DNA of 64,000 nt from Stutzerimonas stutzeri (GCF_024448895.1 NZ_JAMOIC010000006.1:248001-312000); one strand, 5' to 3'. Positions 51,068 to 63,568 are shown, counted from the stretch's first letter. Program-made: numbers and translations. The notes: generated by a model from the sequence alone, not told the origin.

Positions 51068-53310
51068 GAATTATCCTCCACACCTACCCGCATTCCAGCA
51101 CGCTCTGCCAGTGCCAGGAAGTTCGGGAACGACGTCGCGACGTTCGCGCAATCATGGATACGGATCGGGGCATTGGCCCGAAGTGCGGCGACGCTGAAAG
51201 ACATCGCGATACGGTGATCGCCGTGCGCCCAGACTTCACCACCACCGATGCCGGCCCCACCTTCGATGATAATCCCGTCTGGCGTTGGCGTGGCAATCAC
51301 ACCCAGCGCTTGCAGACCATCGGCCATAACCTGGATGCGGTCGGATTCCTTGACGCGCAACTCCTCCGCACCGCGTAACGTGGTCCGGCCTTGTGCACAA
51401 GAGGCCGCGACGAACAATACCGGGAATTCATCGATGGCGAGTGGCACGAGGTCTTCGGGAATATCGATACCCTTGAGCTGGGCAGCCCGCACACGGATAT
51501 CGGCAACCGGCTCACCACCCACTTCACGGATGTTGGTCAGTTCGATATCCGCGCCCATCAGCTTGAGGATGTCGATTACGCCTGTACGGGTCGGATTCAC
51601 GCCAACGTGCTCGAGCGTGATATCGGAACCAGGCGCAATGCTCGCAGCCACCATGAAGAATGCCGAGGAGGAAATATCGGCAGGCACCTCGATCTGCGCC
51701 GAACGCAAGGTGTGACCGGATTCAACCGTAGCAGTGTTGCCTTTGACGCTTACGGGATAACCGAAACCTTGCAGCATCCGTTCAGTGTGATCCCGCGTCG
51801 GCGCCGGCTCGGAGACGGATGTCTTCTCTGCGGCATAAAGGCCTGCCAGCAGCAGACATGATTTGACCTGGGCACTGGCCATTGGCATGTCGTAATGCAT
51901 GCCTGAAAGCTTCTGACCACCGCGAATGGTCAACGGCGGTCGTCCTTCAGGGGCCGTTTCGATCACGGCACCCATCTCGCGCAGAGGTTTGGCGACACGG
52001 TTCATCGGGCGCTTTGATAGCGACGCGTCACCGGTAAGTGTCGTGTCGAACGGCTGCGCTGCCAGCAGGCCGGACAGCAGACGCATGGAAGTGCCCGAGT
52101 TACCCAGATAGATTGGTCCGGGAGGCGCCTTCAAACCATGCAGTCCGACGCCGTGCACCGTGACGCGACCCTGGTTTGGTCCTTCGATGACCACGCCCAT
52201 GTCGCGGAATGCCTGAATGGTTGCCAGCGCATCCTCGCCTTCAAGAAAGCCCTCCACCTCGGTGGTGCCCTCAGCCAGAGAGCCGAGCATGATCGAACGG
52301 TGAGAAATGGATTTGTCGCCAGGTACGCGAAGGTGGCCGCTGAGGCTGCCGCCGGGATTGGCAAGGAAGATCAGATCTTTGGAATGCATAACGTCCACAT
52401 AGGCTCTGCGAGCCAGTATTTTGCTGAAATGTTCCCGGGCCGCCTTGGCGCGCGTGAACACGCCCAATAAGGTATGCCCGTCTCCTTCATCGACCGCAGC
52501 GCGCAGTGCGTCGAGGTCGGCACGAAAATCGTCTAGGGTATGCAGCACTGCCTTGCGATTGGCGAGGAAGATGTCGTGCCACATGACCGGATCACTGCCT
52601 GCGATGCGGGTGAAATCGCGAAATCCGCCGGCGGCATAACGGAATATCTCAAGATTCTCGTTACGCTTCGCCAGCGAGTCCACGAGACCGAACGCTAATA
52701 GGTGCGGCAGATGGCTGGTCGCTGCAAGCACTTCGTCATGATGCTCAACACCCATGTGCTCCACATCTGCGCCAAGCGTACGCCATAGCCCATCGACAAG
52801 CGCCAGCGCTGCAGGATCAGTATCTTCAAGGGGCGTGAGGATCACTTTGTGCCTGCGGAAAAGCGTGCTTTTGGCAGCCGTTACACCACTCTGTTCCGAG
52901 CCGGCTATAGGATGTCCAGGCACGAAACGGGACGGCATCTGACCGAACTGTTCGCGTGCGCAGCGCACCACATTGCCCTTGGCGCTACCGACGTCTGTGA
53001 GCACAGCATGCCCAAGGTCGAGCAATGCGAGCTCGGCTAACAGACGCTCCATTGCGAGGATGGGGACGGCTAACTGAATGACGTCCGCACCCCGACAAGC
53101 TTCCTCGAGGCTGTCCGCGCAGCGATCCACCACGCCCAGGTCGACCGCCAGTTCCCGGGAGCGAGGGTCGAGATCGAAACCGACCACCTCCCCACAGCAT
53201 CCGCTTTCACGCAGCCCTTTGGCGAACGAACCACCAATCAGGCCCAGGCCAACAACGACCAGACGGCCAATCATCGGCGTGCCTGCCGGCAGTTCATGTG
53301 CTCGACTCAA
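51064..53310 (-). CDS. aroA: Fused prephenate dehydrogenase and 3-phosphoshikimate 1-carboxyvinyltransferase (TyrA-AroA)
   Basis: One 748-residue protein joins two aromatic enzymes. The first 290 residues are TyrA: the NAD site [17 protein letters not shown] near 18, then [10 protein letters not shown] and [14 protein letters not shown]. From about 318 it is EPSP synthase: [37 protein letters not shown], and [11 protein letters not shown]. This fusion is characteristic of Pseudomonas. It starts at TTG 53310, overlapping the hisC stop by four bases; an ATG at 53274 (MIGRLVVVG) is the alternative. Confidence 0.93.
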   Translation of the reverse strand: MSRAHELPAGTPMIGRLVVVGLGLIGGSFAKGLRESGCCGEVVGFDLDPRSRELAVDLGVVDRCADSLEEACRGADVIQLAVPILAMERLLAELALLDLGHAVLTDVGSAKGNVVRCAREQFGQMPSRFVPGHPIAGSEQSGVTAAKSTLFRRHKVILTPLEDTDPAALALVDGLWRTLGADVEHMGVEHHDEVLAATSHLPHLLAFGLVDSLAKRNENLEIFRYAAGGFRDFTRIAGSDPVMWHDIFLANRKAVLHTLDDFRADLDALRAAVDEGDGHTLLGVFTRAKAAREHFSKILARRAYVDVMHSKDLIFLANPGGSLSGHLRVPGDKSISHRSIMLGSLAEGTTEVEGFLEGEDALATIQAFRDMGVVIEGPNQGRVTVHGVGLHGLKAPPGPIYLGNSGTSMRLLSGLLAAQPFDTTLTGDASLSKRPMNRVAKPLREMGAVIETAPEGRPPLTIRGGQKLSGMHYDMPMASAQVKSCLLLAGLYAAEKTSVSEPAPTRDHTERMLQGFGYPVSVKGNTATVESGHTLRSAQIEVPADISSSAFFMVAASIAPGSDITLEHVGVNPTRTGVIDILKLMGADIELTNIREVGGEPVADIRVRAAQLKGIDIPEDLVPLAIDEFPVLFVAASCAQGRTTLRGAEELRVKESDRIQVMADGLQALGVIATPTPDGIIIEGGAGIGGGEVWAHGDHRIAMSFSVAALRANAPIRIHDCANVATSFPNFLALAERAGMRVGVEDNS

Positions 53311-54416
53311 TGTCCTAGCGCCTTGCGCAACGCAATGAGGAAGCGCGCATTCTCTGCCTCGGTACCAATGGACACCCGCAGGAAAGTCGGCATCCCGTAA
53401 CCCGCGACCGGACGCACGATGACACCATCGCGTAGCAGAGTCTGATTGATAGGCGCCGCATCTCGACCCAGATCAACTGCAATAAAGTTGCCGCGAGAAG
53501 GAATCCAATCCAGCCCAAGCGCCCTGAATCCGGTTTCGAGCTGAAGCATGCCAGCAGCGTTGCAGGCCCGGCTGTCAGCCAGGTAGCCATCATCGTCAAG
53601 GGCGGCGCATGCCGCTGCGAGGGCGAGGCTGTTGACATTGAATGGCTGACGTACGCGATTCAGCACGTCGGCAATTGTCGCCGAGCTGATCGCGTAACCA
53701 ACTCGCAAAGCGGCCAGCCCATAAGCTTTGGAAAAGGTCCGAGAGACCAGCAGATTGGGATGTGCGGCCAGGAAGTTCAGCCCATCCGGCAGTTCGCCGC
53801 CTTCGGCATACTCGATGTAGGCCTCATCAAGCACAACCAGAACCCGCTCGGGCACGCCAGTGAGGAAGCGCTCCAGCGCATCCGGACCGAACCAGGTGCC
53901 CGTTGGATTGTTAGGGTTGGCGATGAATACGACACGGGTGTTGTCGTCGATGGCAGCCAGCATGGCGTCGAGATCGTGCCCCCATTGCCGGGCCGGGACC
54001 GGCCTCGCCTGTGCGCCGACAGCCTGGGTTGCGATCGGGTAAACCGCAAATGCGTGCTCGCTGAAGACTGCATTGAGTCCCGGTGCGAGATAGGCACGCG
54101 CGACCAGCTCTAAGATGTCATTGGACCCGTTGCCGAGCGTTACCTGCTCGACGCCAACAGCGTATCGCTTGGCAAGCTTGCTCTTGAGGACGAAACCGTT
54201 GCCATCCGGATAACGGGTTAGCTCCTCAAGCTGCGCCTTAATTGCCGCGATAGCCTTTGGACTGGGCCCCAGCGGGTTCTCATTGCTGGCCAGTTTGACG
54301 ATGGTAGCGGGATCGAGATCTAACTCGCGCGCCAGTTCGTCCACTGGCTTGCCCGGCACATAAGGTGACAGCTTTTGTACGCCTGGCTGTGCCAGGGCGA
54401 GAAAATCACAGCTCAT
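53307..54416 (-). CDS. hisC: Histidinol-phosphate/aromatic aminotransferase
   Basis: A 369-residue PLP aminotransferase. It begins near PGVQKLSPYVPGKPVDELARELDL and has VKLASNENPLGPSPKAI, VFIANPNNPTGTWFG near 165 and the PLP lysine in VSRTFSKAYGLAALRVGYA near 230. In this cluster the copy (hisC2-like) is thought to act in phenylalanine and tyrosine synthesis. The neighbours pheA and tyrA fit that role. Confidence 0.93.
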   Translation of the reverse strand: MSCDFLALAQPGVQKLSPYVPGKPVDELARELDLDPATIVKLASNENPLGPSPKAIAAIKAQLEELTRYPDGNGFVLKSKLAKRYAVGVEQVTLGNGSNDILELVARAYLAPGLNAVFSEHAFAVYPIATQAVGAQARPVPARQWGHDLDAMLAAIDDNTRVVFIANPNNPTGTWFGPDALERFLTGVPERVLVVLDEAYIEYAEGGELPDGLNFLAAHPNLLVSRTFSKAYGLAALRVGYAISSATIADVLNRVRQPFNVNSLALAAACAALDDDGYLADSRACNAAGMLQLETGFRALGLDWIPSRGNFIAVDLGRDAAPINQTLLRDGVIVRPVAGYGMPTFLRVSIGTEAENARFLIALRKALGH

Positions 54417-54443
54417 ACATTAAGCCCCAAGCTTACGCGGCCA

Positions 54444-54485
54444 GCGGCAAGAAAAAGCCATTGCGCGTGGCTTGTAGCTTGCCGC
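54444..54485 (-). other. Nested hairpins in the pheA-hisC gap
   Basis: An outer stem GCGGCAAG with CTTGCCGC encloses an inner stem AAGCCA with TGGCTT. On the minus strand the inner one is followed by TTTCTT, so it looks like a terminator whose T tract lies inside the outer stem. The two folds would be in competition. Confidence 0.5.
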
Positions 54486-54497
54486 TTCCGGCTGTTT

Positions 54498-55595
54498 TTA
54501 AAGTACTGCTTTCGGATAAGACCCCAGCACCTTCAGCGCAACCGCTTCGCTGCCGATCTTTTCCAGGACGTCCTTGATGAGCGGTTCCTGGTGATGGCCG
54601 ATGCAATCGATGAAGAAAACATAGGTCCACTTGCCGCTACGTGATGGACGAGTTTCGATACGTGTCAGATCGATGCCGTTGGAATGAAATGGCATCAACA
54701 ACTCATGCAACGCGCCTGGCTTGTTGCGCATGGAAACGATGATCGAGGTCTTGTCGTCGCCAGTGGGTGGTACTTCCTGGCTACCGATGATGAGAAAGCG
54801 TGTCGAGTTGTCTGGGCGATCCTCGATCTTTTCGGCAATCTTGGTCAGGCCATAGAGTTGTGCGGCCATGTCACCGGCGATTGCTGCGGAATTCCACTCG
54901 CTCTTGACGCGCTTCGCCGCGTCCGCATTGCTGGAAACTGCAACCCGCTCAACGTTCGGATAGTGGGCATCCAACCACTTGCGACACTGCGCAAGCGACT
55001 GAGCGTGTGAATAAATGCGGGTGATTCGGTCGGTCTTGGTCGTTTCGCCCACCAGCAGATGATGGTGAATCCTCAGCTCGACCTCGCCACAGATAACGAT
55101 GTCGTGCTCCAGGAAACTGTCAAGCGTGTGGTTCACAGCGCCTTCGGTAGAGTTCTCCACCGGCACCACACCAAAGTTGACTGCCCCGGCAACGACCTCC
55201 CGGAAGACTTCGTCGATCGCTGCCATTGGCTTGCTGATTACGGCCTGACCGAAATGCTTAAGGGCTGCCGCCTGAGAAAAGGTGCCTTCAGGGCCGAGGT
55301 AGGCGACGCGCAGCGGCTGTTCCAGCGCAAGGCAGGAGGACATGATCTCGCGAAACAAACGAGCCACTTCCTCATTATCCAGAGGCCCTTTGTTGAGCTC
55401 CATGATGTGCTTGAGCACCCAGGCCTCGCGCTCTGGTCGATAGAAGACTGCCTCTTCGCCTTCGGCAAGAGAAGCAGTCTTGACCCGAGCTACATCCTGG
55501 GCGCAACGGGCACGCTCGCTGATCAGCTCGAGGATTTTCTCGTCGAGGCTGTCGATGCGAACACGCAGCGCCTTGAGCCGGTCGACATCACTCAT
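54498..55595 (-). CDS. pheA: Bifunctional chorismate mutase and prephenate dehydratase (P-protein)
   Basis: Turns chorismate to prephenate and then phenylpyruvate. It has 365 residues. The AroQ chorismate mutase domain (1-90) has LRVRIDSLDEKILELISERARCAQ; the dehydratase (95-275) has VAYLGPEGTFSQAAALKHFG and VPVENSTEGAVNHTLDSF; the ACT domain (285-360) has IIVSMRNKPGALHELLMPF and the ESRP-like region TRIETRPSRSGKWTYVFFID for phenylalanine feedback. Its start overlaps the serC stop by one base. Confidence 0.96.
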   Translation of the reverse strand: MSDVDRLKALRVRIDSLDEKILELISERARCAQDVARVKTASLAEGEEAVFYRPEREAWVLKHIMELNKGPLDNEEVARLFREIMSSCLALEQPLRVAYLGPEGTFSQAAALKHFGQAVISKPMAAIDEVFREVVAGAVNFGVVPVENSTEGAVNHTLDSFLEHDIVICGEVELRIHHHLLVGETTKTDRITRIYSHAQSLAQCRKWLDAHYPNVERVAVSSNADAAKRVKSEWNSAAIAGDMAAQLYGLTKIAEKIEDRPDNSTRFLIIGSQEVPPTGDDKTSIIVSMRNKPGALHELLMPFHSNGIDLTRIETRPSRSGKWTYVFFIDCIGHHQEPLIKDVLEKIGSEAVALKVLGSYPKAVL

Positions 55596-56680
55596 CAGCC
55601 GTGCTCCTTCTCGAATTCACGCATATAGGCAACCAGGACCTCGACCGCATCCAGGCCGACTGCGTTATAGATGGAGGCACGCATCCCACCTACCGAGCGA
55701 TGCCCCTTCAAATTGAGCAGGCCTCGCGCATCAGCCCCAGCAAGGAAGGTCTTATCCAGCTGCTCGTCGGCGAGCCGGAACGGGACATTCATCCACGAGC
55801 GTGCATTAGTGGCGATCGGATTGGAGTAGAAGTCACTGGAATCGATCACGCCGTAGAGAAGATCTTTCTTGGCGCGATTCCGCTCTTCCATTGCCTCGAC
55901 ACCGCCCTGCTCCTTCAGCCACTGGAACACCAAGCCCGAGAGATACCAGGAGAAGGTTGCGGGGGTGTTGTACATGGAGCCGTTGTCGGCTGCGACCTTG
56001 TAATTCAACATCGTTGGGCAACTTGAGCGCGCGCGGCCGAGCAAGTCTTCGCGAACGATCACTACCACCAACCCGGAAGGGCCGATGTTCTTCTGCGCGC
56101 CAGCGTAAATCAGGCCGAAACGGGAAACGTCCAGCTTGCGAGAAAGGATATCGGAAGACATATCGACCACAAGCGGGGTATCGCCAACGTCGGGAACCCA
56201 GTCGAATTGCAGACCACCGATGGTCTCGTTACTGGCGTAGTGCAGGTACGCCGCATCTGCGCTTAGCTTCCACTCATTCTGACCGGGGATAGCGAAGTAG
56301 TCGTAAGGTTTGGCGCTCGCAGCAACATTGATATGCCCGTAACGATTGGCTTCTTCGATGCTCTTCCGCGACCAGATGCCTGTATCGATGTAGTCGGCGA
56401 CGCCGTCTTCAGGCAACAGATTTAGCGGAATCTCGGCGAACTGCTGGCTGGCGCCACCTTGCAGGAAGAGCACCTTATAGTTCGACGGGATGCTCAGCAG
56501 GTCGCGCAGATCCTGCTCGGCTTTTTCCGCGATGGCGGTGTATTCGTCACTGCGATGGCTCATTTCCATGACGGACAGACCTAGACCTTGCCAGTCAAGA
56601 AGTTCAGCCTGGGCGCGCTGTAGCACGGCCTCAGGTAGCGCGGCAGGGCCGGCACAGAAGTTAAAGGCGCGTTTGCTCAT
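55595..56680 (-). CDS. serC: Phosphoserine aminotransferase
   Basis: PLP enzyme of serine synthesis that also acts in pyridoxal phosphate synthesis after PdxB, found elsewhere in the window. It has 361 residues beginning SKRAFNFCAGPAALPEAVL. The segment LFLQGGASQQFAEIPLNLL near 70 and the PLP lysine in IYAGAQKNIGPSGLVVV near 195 are typical. It is followed by pheA with a one-base overlap. Confidence 0.96.
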   Translation of the reverse strand: MSKRAFNFCAGPAALPEAVLQRAQAELLDWQGLGLSVMEMSHRSDEYTAIAEKAEQDLRDLLSIPSNYKVLFLQGGASQQFAEIPLNLLPEDGVADYIDTGIWSRKSIEEANRYGHINVAASAKPYDYFAIPGQNEWKLSADAAYLHYASNETIGGLQFDWVPDVGDTPLVVDMSSDILSRKLDVSRFGLIYAGAQKNIGPSGLVVVIVREDLLGRARSSCPTMLNYKVAADNGSMYNTPATFSWYLSGLVFQWLKEQGGVEAMEERNRAKKDLLYGVIDSSDFYSNPIATNARSWMNVPFRLADEQLDKTFLAGADARGLLNLKGHRSVGGMRASIYNAVGLDAVEVLVAYMREFEKEHG

Positions 56681-56771
56681 CTTCGTTCTCTCAAAACGGT
56701 CGATACTTTGCTTGCACCGTCACGGCGATAGCCAGGTCCGGTGGTTGCTGTTCCTTCATCTGCAGCAGAGC

Positions 56772-56816
56772 CCACAACAAAACGACGGCGAGCCTTCAGG
56801 GCTGCGCCGTCGTTCT
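56772..56816 (-). terminator. Intrinsic terminator of gyrA
   Basis: On the minus strand AACGACGGCG with CGCCGTCGTT and AGCC with GGCT form a long stem with one bulged base, followed by TTGTTGTGG. It ends just after the gyrA stop and so separates gyrA from the serC-pheA-hisC operon. Confidence 0.85.
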
Positions 56817-56817
56817 A

Positions 56818-59625
<2,808 letters not shown>

Positions 59626-59750
59626 GGAAGCCTGGTTCCTTATAGTCAGCAGGGTCCTGCGATTAAGCGCGGAATGGTATCACAGCTGGCGAGCCGGAGG
59701 CTCCAGGAAGCACATCCCGAGATATGAAGCCCGGGCTGTACTCAGATGGA
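59626..59750 (-). promoter_or_regulatory. gyrA 5' leader region with small hairpins
   Basis: On the minus strand this holds GAGCC-TCC-GGCTC and GCAGG-ACC-CTGC-like hairpins just before the gyrA start. A conserved gyrA leader RNA motif has been described in Pseudomonadales, and this is where it would lie. I cannot align it here, so the match is a suggestion. Confidence 0.4.
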
Positions 59751-60827
59751 TCAATGCAGCCGTTTACGGCTCATCAACGCAGCGAGCTTGGAAGCATTGG
59801 GCCGCTCCACGACTCCTTTCTCCGTCACGATGGCGTCGATCAGATCAGCTGGAGTGACATCGAACACCGGATTGAATGCCTCGACATCTGCTGCGAATCG
59901 CTGTCCGTTGACCTCAAGCAGCTCATGACCGGCGCGCTCCTCAATGGGAATGTCATCGCCGGTTTCAAGATCCATGTCGATAGTGGAGCTTGGCGCCACC
60001 ACCATGAACCGCACGCCATGATGCATGGCCAGCACGGCAAGCTGGTAGGTGCCGATCTTGTTCGCAACGTCGCCATTTGCAGTGATTCGGTCAGCGCCAA
60101 CGATCACCCAGGTGATGCCACGGGTTTTCATCAAATGCGCAGCAGCCGAGTCGGCATTCAGGGTGACCGGCACGCCCTCACCTGCCAGCTCCCATGCAGT
60201 CAGCCGGGAGCCCTGCAGCCAGGGTCGGGTTTCATCGGCGTAGACGCACTCGACCAGACCTTCAAGATGCGCACCACGAATTACGCCGAGCGCGGTGCCA
60301 AATCCCCCAGTCGCCAGAGCGCCGGTATTGCAATGGGTCAGTAGGTTCTGGGGGTTACCCTGGTGCTTGCGGATCAGATCGACGCCAAACTGTGCCATGG
60401 TCAAGTTGGCTTCACGGTCGCTTGCATGGATAGAGGCAGCCTGGGCTTCGGCAGCCATCAGCGGATCTTCGCCAGGCTTGAGGCGGTCCAGGCGTTCACG
60501 CATCTGATTCAGTGCCCAGAACAAATTGACGGCAGTAGGACGTGAGTCGGCGAGGGCTGCAAAATCGGCCTCAAGCGCCGCGCGCCAATCACCGCCTTCG
60601 CTAAGGCGCGCCTTGAGGCCCAGAGCCAACCCGTACGCCGCACTGATGCCGATGGCCGGCGCGCCACGCACGACCATGTCGCGAATGGCCGTAGCTACCG
60701 CGGCAGCCGAATCATAGCTATGCCAGATCTCTTCAAGGGGCAGCTTGCGCTGGTCGAGCAAACGTAGTTGCCCGCCCTGCCACTCGATAGCCTTCACTTT
60801 TTCGGCGGCCAACAAACGCTCGCGCAT
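59751..60827 (-). CDS. mtnA: S-methyl-5-thioribose-1-phosphate isomerase
   Basis: Isomerises methylthioribose-1-phosphate to methylthioribulose-1-phosphate, the step just before MtnB. It has 358 residues from ATG 60827, which has GAGG six bases upstream; 16 extra in-frame residues upstream are not conserved-looking. Motifs are [20 protein letters not shown] near 50, [23 protein letters not shown] with the catalytic Cys near 165, and [26 protein letters not shown] with the catalytic Asp near 240. It lies upstream of gyrA with 125 bases between. Confidence 0.96.
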   Translation of the reverse strand: MRERLLAAEKVKAIEWQGGQLRLLDQRKLPLEEIWHSYDSAAAVATAIRDMVVRGAPAIGISAAYGLALGLKARLSEGGDWRAALEADFAALADSRPTAVNLFWALNQMRERLDRLKPGEDPLMAAEAQAASIHASDREANLTMAQFGVDLIRKHQGNPQNLLTHCNTGALATGGFGTALGVIRGAHLEGLVECVYADETRPWLQGSRLTAWELAGEGVPVTLNADSAAAHLMKTRGITWVIVGADRITANGDVANKIGTYQLAVLAMHHGVRFMVVAPSSTIDMDLETGDDIPIEERAGHELLEVNGQRFAADVEAFNPVFDVTPADLIDAIVTEKGVVERPNASKLAALMSRKRLH

Positions 60828-60892
60828 TGCAATCCTCTCTTGATTAGCGGCGGCCGTTGGCGAGTGCGTGTACACCGCATACCGATCTGCTT

Positions 60893-60929
60893 AAAACAAA
60901 GAAGCCCGAGCGCTTTCGCGCCGGGCTTC
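60893..60929 (-). terminator. Terminator hairpin inside the mtnA leader, candidate attenuator
   Basis: On the minus strand GAAGCCCG-GCGC pairs with GCGC-CGGGCTTC with one bulged A and a four-base loop, followed by TTTGTTTT. It lies 66 bases before the mtnA start. Upstream, GCGCCCGGG (minus, 60989-60981) can pair with CCCGGCGC of the terminator arm, so the terminator may be conditional. Confidence 0.75.
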
Positions 60930-61098
60930 TTCGCGTGAACAGGTCGGGACGGCATCCCGCATGCTCGCCTTGCACCGTTACCCGGGCGCGAATCCTAATC
61001 GACTGATTTTACTAGCACAAGCAATGACGCGCCCGAGCAAAATCCTGCGCACTCGCTGGTCGAGCTCAAAGCGTGCATATACCGAAACCATTACAAAC

Positions 61099-61117
61099 AA
61101 TAAAGATTCGCATTAAC
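61099..61117 (+). promoter_or_regulatory. Probable Fur box before the TonB receptor
   Basis: AATAAAGATTCGCATTAAC matches 13 of 19 positions of GATAATGATAATCATTATC. It lies about 50 bases before the receptor signal peptide start, as expected for an iron-repressed receptor. Confidence 0.55.
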
Positions 61118-61167
61118 ATGCGCATCTAACCATATACTCGGTAAATGCCATGCACTGTCGCCTTCCC

Positions 61168-61290
61168 ATGCGTCACCTTCTTCTGGCGCTACATACTGCT
61201 TGTATCATCGTTCCTGCCGTTTCGCTGAGCACGACCGCTCAGGCTCAAAATTTGAGCAGCGATGCTGAATCAGACGCTTCAGTATTTTAA
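61168..61290 (+). pseudogene. Signal peptide fragment of the receptor, out of frame
   Basis: ATG 61168 opens a 40-residue frame with a clear signal peptide (MRHLLLALHTACIIVPAV, then SLSTTAQA) and mature start QNLSSDAESDASVF, ending at TAA 61288-61290. The main receptor frame is a different one. Adding one T to the TTTT run at 61285-61288 would join them in frame. So this is the broken 5' end of the receptor gene. Confidence 0.75.
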
Positions 61291-61304
61291 TTGCAACGCA
61301 AGCC

Positions 61305-63299
61305 GTGATCGCCAGCGAAGCTGAACGCGCTGGCCCCATCGATGGTTACGTTGCGACGCGTACGCAAACCGGAAGCAAGACGGACACCCCTGTTCTTCAG
61401 ATTCCGCAGTCCATCAGCGTAATCACGGCGGACCGGATACGAGATCAGGGTGCGCGTACGCTTCAGGACACCTTGCGATACACCGCGGGCGTGCGCGGCG
61501 AGGCCTACGGACTCGATAGTCGTGGGGACTTTGCAATGGTGCGAGGCGCGTCGCCAGCTCTGTTCCTTGATGGTTTGCAGCAGAGCTTTGGCAGTTACAC
61601 GAACACCCGTACCGATCCCTTCACACTCGAGCGAATCGAAGTGTTGAAAGGGCCTTCATCCATGCTGTACGGACAAAGCCCGATCGGCGGGTTGGTCAAT
61701 CAGGTCAGCAAGCGGCCCCGCACAGCGCAGAAGACACAGCTGCAATTGCAGTATGGGAATTACGACCGTAAGGAGATCGCCCTCGATACCACTGGGCCAC
61801 TAAACGATGACGGCAGCCTGCTTTATCGTGTAGTGGCCATTGCGAACGAGAGCGGCAGCCAGGTCAACCATGTCGATAGTGAGCGGCTGGTGCTAATGCC
61901 ATCAATAACCTGGCGGCCCAACGAAGATGTGGAGTGGACATTGCTGGCCAACATCCAGCGGGACGAAAGCGTTCCAAGTTCCATGTTCTTGCCCCATCGT
62001 GGCACGGTTCTCGACGCTCCTTTGGGACGCTTTGACACGGACCTGTTCTCAGGCGAGCCGGGATTCGACGAATACGACACTGAACAGCTCGCCCTGACCT
62101 CACAATTCAGTTGGCGGCTGAATGACGTCTGGACCATGCGCCAGAATCTGCGCTACCAAGAGAGTGAAGTCAGCTACCAACAGATTTATGGCTGGGCCCC
62201 GGTTCTGCTGGGGGACAACCGTACTGTCAACAGGATCTTCTATGGCGCCAAGACCGACGTGGATGTCTGGGTTGCAGACCACAACGCCGAAGCGTTGTTC
62301 GATACTGGTGCCATCCAACACACGCTGTTGGTCGGTATGGACTATCAACATGCGCTGACTCATCAGAAACGCGCCGGAGGCAGTGCGACACTACTTGATC
62401 TGTACGACCCAGTCTATGGCACCTTCGATCCATCTATCGTGACCTATACCGATCAGCCGGATCAAACCCTCGCCCAGCAAGGTCTCTACCTTCAGGACCA
62501 GATGAGATACGAGCATTGGCTGCTGACGCTTGGCTTGCGCAAGGACTGGGCAGACAATCGCACTGAAGGCGGTACTCGGCAGAAGGATGACGCTGTTACC
62601 GGGCGCGTTGGGCTGACATACCTTTTCGACAATGGCATCGCGCCGTACATCAGCTATAGCGAGTCGTTCGTCCCTACGATTGGCCTGGATGCCAACAAGG
62701 AATCCTTCAAGCCGAAGGAAGGCGAGCAGTGGGAAATGGGCGTCAAGTATCAGCCAGCGGGAAGCCAGAGCCTCTATACCGCCGCCGTGTTCGATCTGCG
62801 AGAGCAGAATCGCCAGATGCCGGACCCAAACAACCCGAACAACACAGTGCAAACAGGCGAAGTCAGAATTCGTGGCCTCGAACTCGAAGCCTTAGCGGCG
62901 ATCACACCGATGTGGGATCTGATTGCGACCTATACACGTCTCGACACTGAAATCACTAAAGGCGCAGCAGTGGAAGAAGGGTCTCGTATTGCCTCCATTC
63001 CTGAAAACATGGCATCGCTCTGGTCGCAACATCGCTTTTCGCTGTTCGGCGTTCCAGGCTTTGAAGCAGGTGCCGGCGTCCGCTATGTCGGCGCCAGTTG
63101 GGATGGGCGAGACACGTTGAAGACACCTTCGACCACGCTCTTCGATGCCATGCTTGGCTATCAATATCAGGACTGGGCATTCCGCCTCAACGCGACCAAT
63201 CTTGAAGACGAAACCTACTACACCACTTGCCTCGCGCGCGGCGACTGCTTCGTCGGCAATCGGCGTACGGTAGTGGGTAGCGTCAGCTACAGCTTCTGA
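61305..63299 (+). CDS. TonB-dependent siderophore receptor, cut off from its signal peptide by a frameshift
   Basis: Outer membrane receptor for a ferric siderophore, 664 residues in this frame. The plug starts with KTDTPVLQIPQSISVITADRIRDQGARTLQDTLRYTAGVRG (plug motif near 30-70) and MVRGASPALFLDG, GPSSMLYGQSPIGG follow. The barrel ends in GSVSYSF with the terminal Phe. A Cys pair in TTCLARGDCFVGNRR is like hydroxamate receptors of the FhuA/FoxA group. No signal peptide is present in this frame; it lies upstream in another frame. As read, the product would not be exported. Confidence 0.85.
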   Translation: MIASEAERAGPIDGYVATRTQTGSKTDTPVLQIPQSISVITADRIRDQGARTLQDTLRYTAGVRGEAYGLDSRGDFAMVRGASPALFLDGLQQSFGSYTNTRTDPFTLERIEVLKGPSSMLYGQSPIGGLVNQVSKRPRTAQKTQLQLQYGNYDRKEIALDTTGPLNDDGSLLYRVVAIANESGSQVNHVDSERLVLMPSITWRPNEDVEWTLLANIQRDESVPSSMFLPHRGTVLDAPLGRFDTDLFSGEPGFDEYDTEQLALTSQFSWRLNDVWTMRQNLRYQESEVSYQQIYGWAPVLLGDNRTVNRIFYGAKTDVDVWVADHNAEALFDTGAIQHTLLVGMDYQHALTHQKRAGGSATLLDLYDPVYGTFDPSIVTYTDQPDQTLAQQGLYLQDQMRYEHWLLTLGLRKDWADNRTEGGTRQKDDAVTGRVGLTYLFDNGIAPYISYSESFVPTIGLDANKESFKPKEGEQWEMGVKYQPAGSQSLYTAAVFDLREQNRQMPDPNNPNNTVQTGEVRIRGLELEALAAITPMWDLIATYTRLDTEITKGAAVEEGSRIASIPENMASLWSQHRFSLFGVPGFEAGAGVRYVGASWDGRDTLKTPSTTLFDAMLGYQYQDWAFRLNATNLEDETYYTTCLARGDCFVGNRRTVVGSVSYSF

Positions 63300-63350
63300 T
63301 GAGCAATTGAAACAAGCGCTCTGCAAATCAAGTGGGCATGAGCGTTTGAT

Positions 63351-63374
63351 CCAGCCCGCATCAGTGCGGGCTGG
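63351..63374 (+). terminator. Hairpin after the receptor gene
   Basis: A perfect ten-base stem, CCAGCCCGCA with TGCGGGCTGG around TCAG, 51 bases after the receptor stop. Only a weak pyrimidine run follows. Confidence 0.65.
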
Positions 63375-63528
63375 CTTCCGTATCAAGACATCAGCATCAG
63401 CCCCTATCAGGCGCAGAAAGCACGCCTGAATCTACGATTTCAAGATCGGCAGGCTGCTCAAGGGCAAGTTATGAGCGACAAGCGACGCTTCATCGCATCG
63501 ACTTGACCTCCACTGAGGCAAAACAGAA

Positions 63529-63548
63529 TACTGTATCCATATACAGTA
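63529..63548 (+). promoter_or_regulatory. LexA box of imuA
   Basis: TACTGTATCCATATACAGTA has both full half-sites, CTGT-N8-ACAG, and flanking TA pairs. A -35-like TTGACC (63503-63508) and -10-like AATACT (63527-63532) overlap it, so LexA binding would block the promoter. This predicts SOS induction of the gene at 63569. Confidence 0.92.
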
Positions 63549-63568
63549 TTATGGATTTGCTGTTCATC

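Larger units (their letters stand above)
60828..61167. other. Divergent intergenic region between mtnA and the TonB receptor
   Basis: These 340 bases serve the minus-strand mtnA leader and the plus-strand receptor promoter. They hold a terminator in the mtnA leader (60893-60929), a competing arm (60981-60989), a weak minus-strand promoter (GCACAA/ATCCTA on plus at 61015 and 60992) and a Fur-like site (61099-61117). No other gene is seen. Confidence 0.6.

Noticed and set aside
63300-63528. lexA2 remnant upstream of imuA
   Set aside because: No frame shows LexA-like motifs; only a terminator hairpin is seen.
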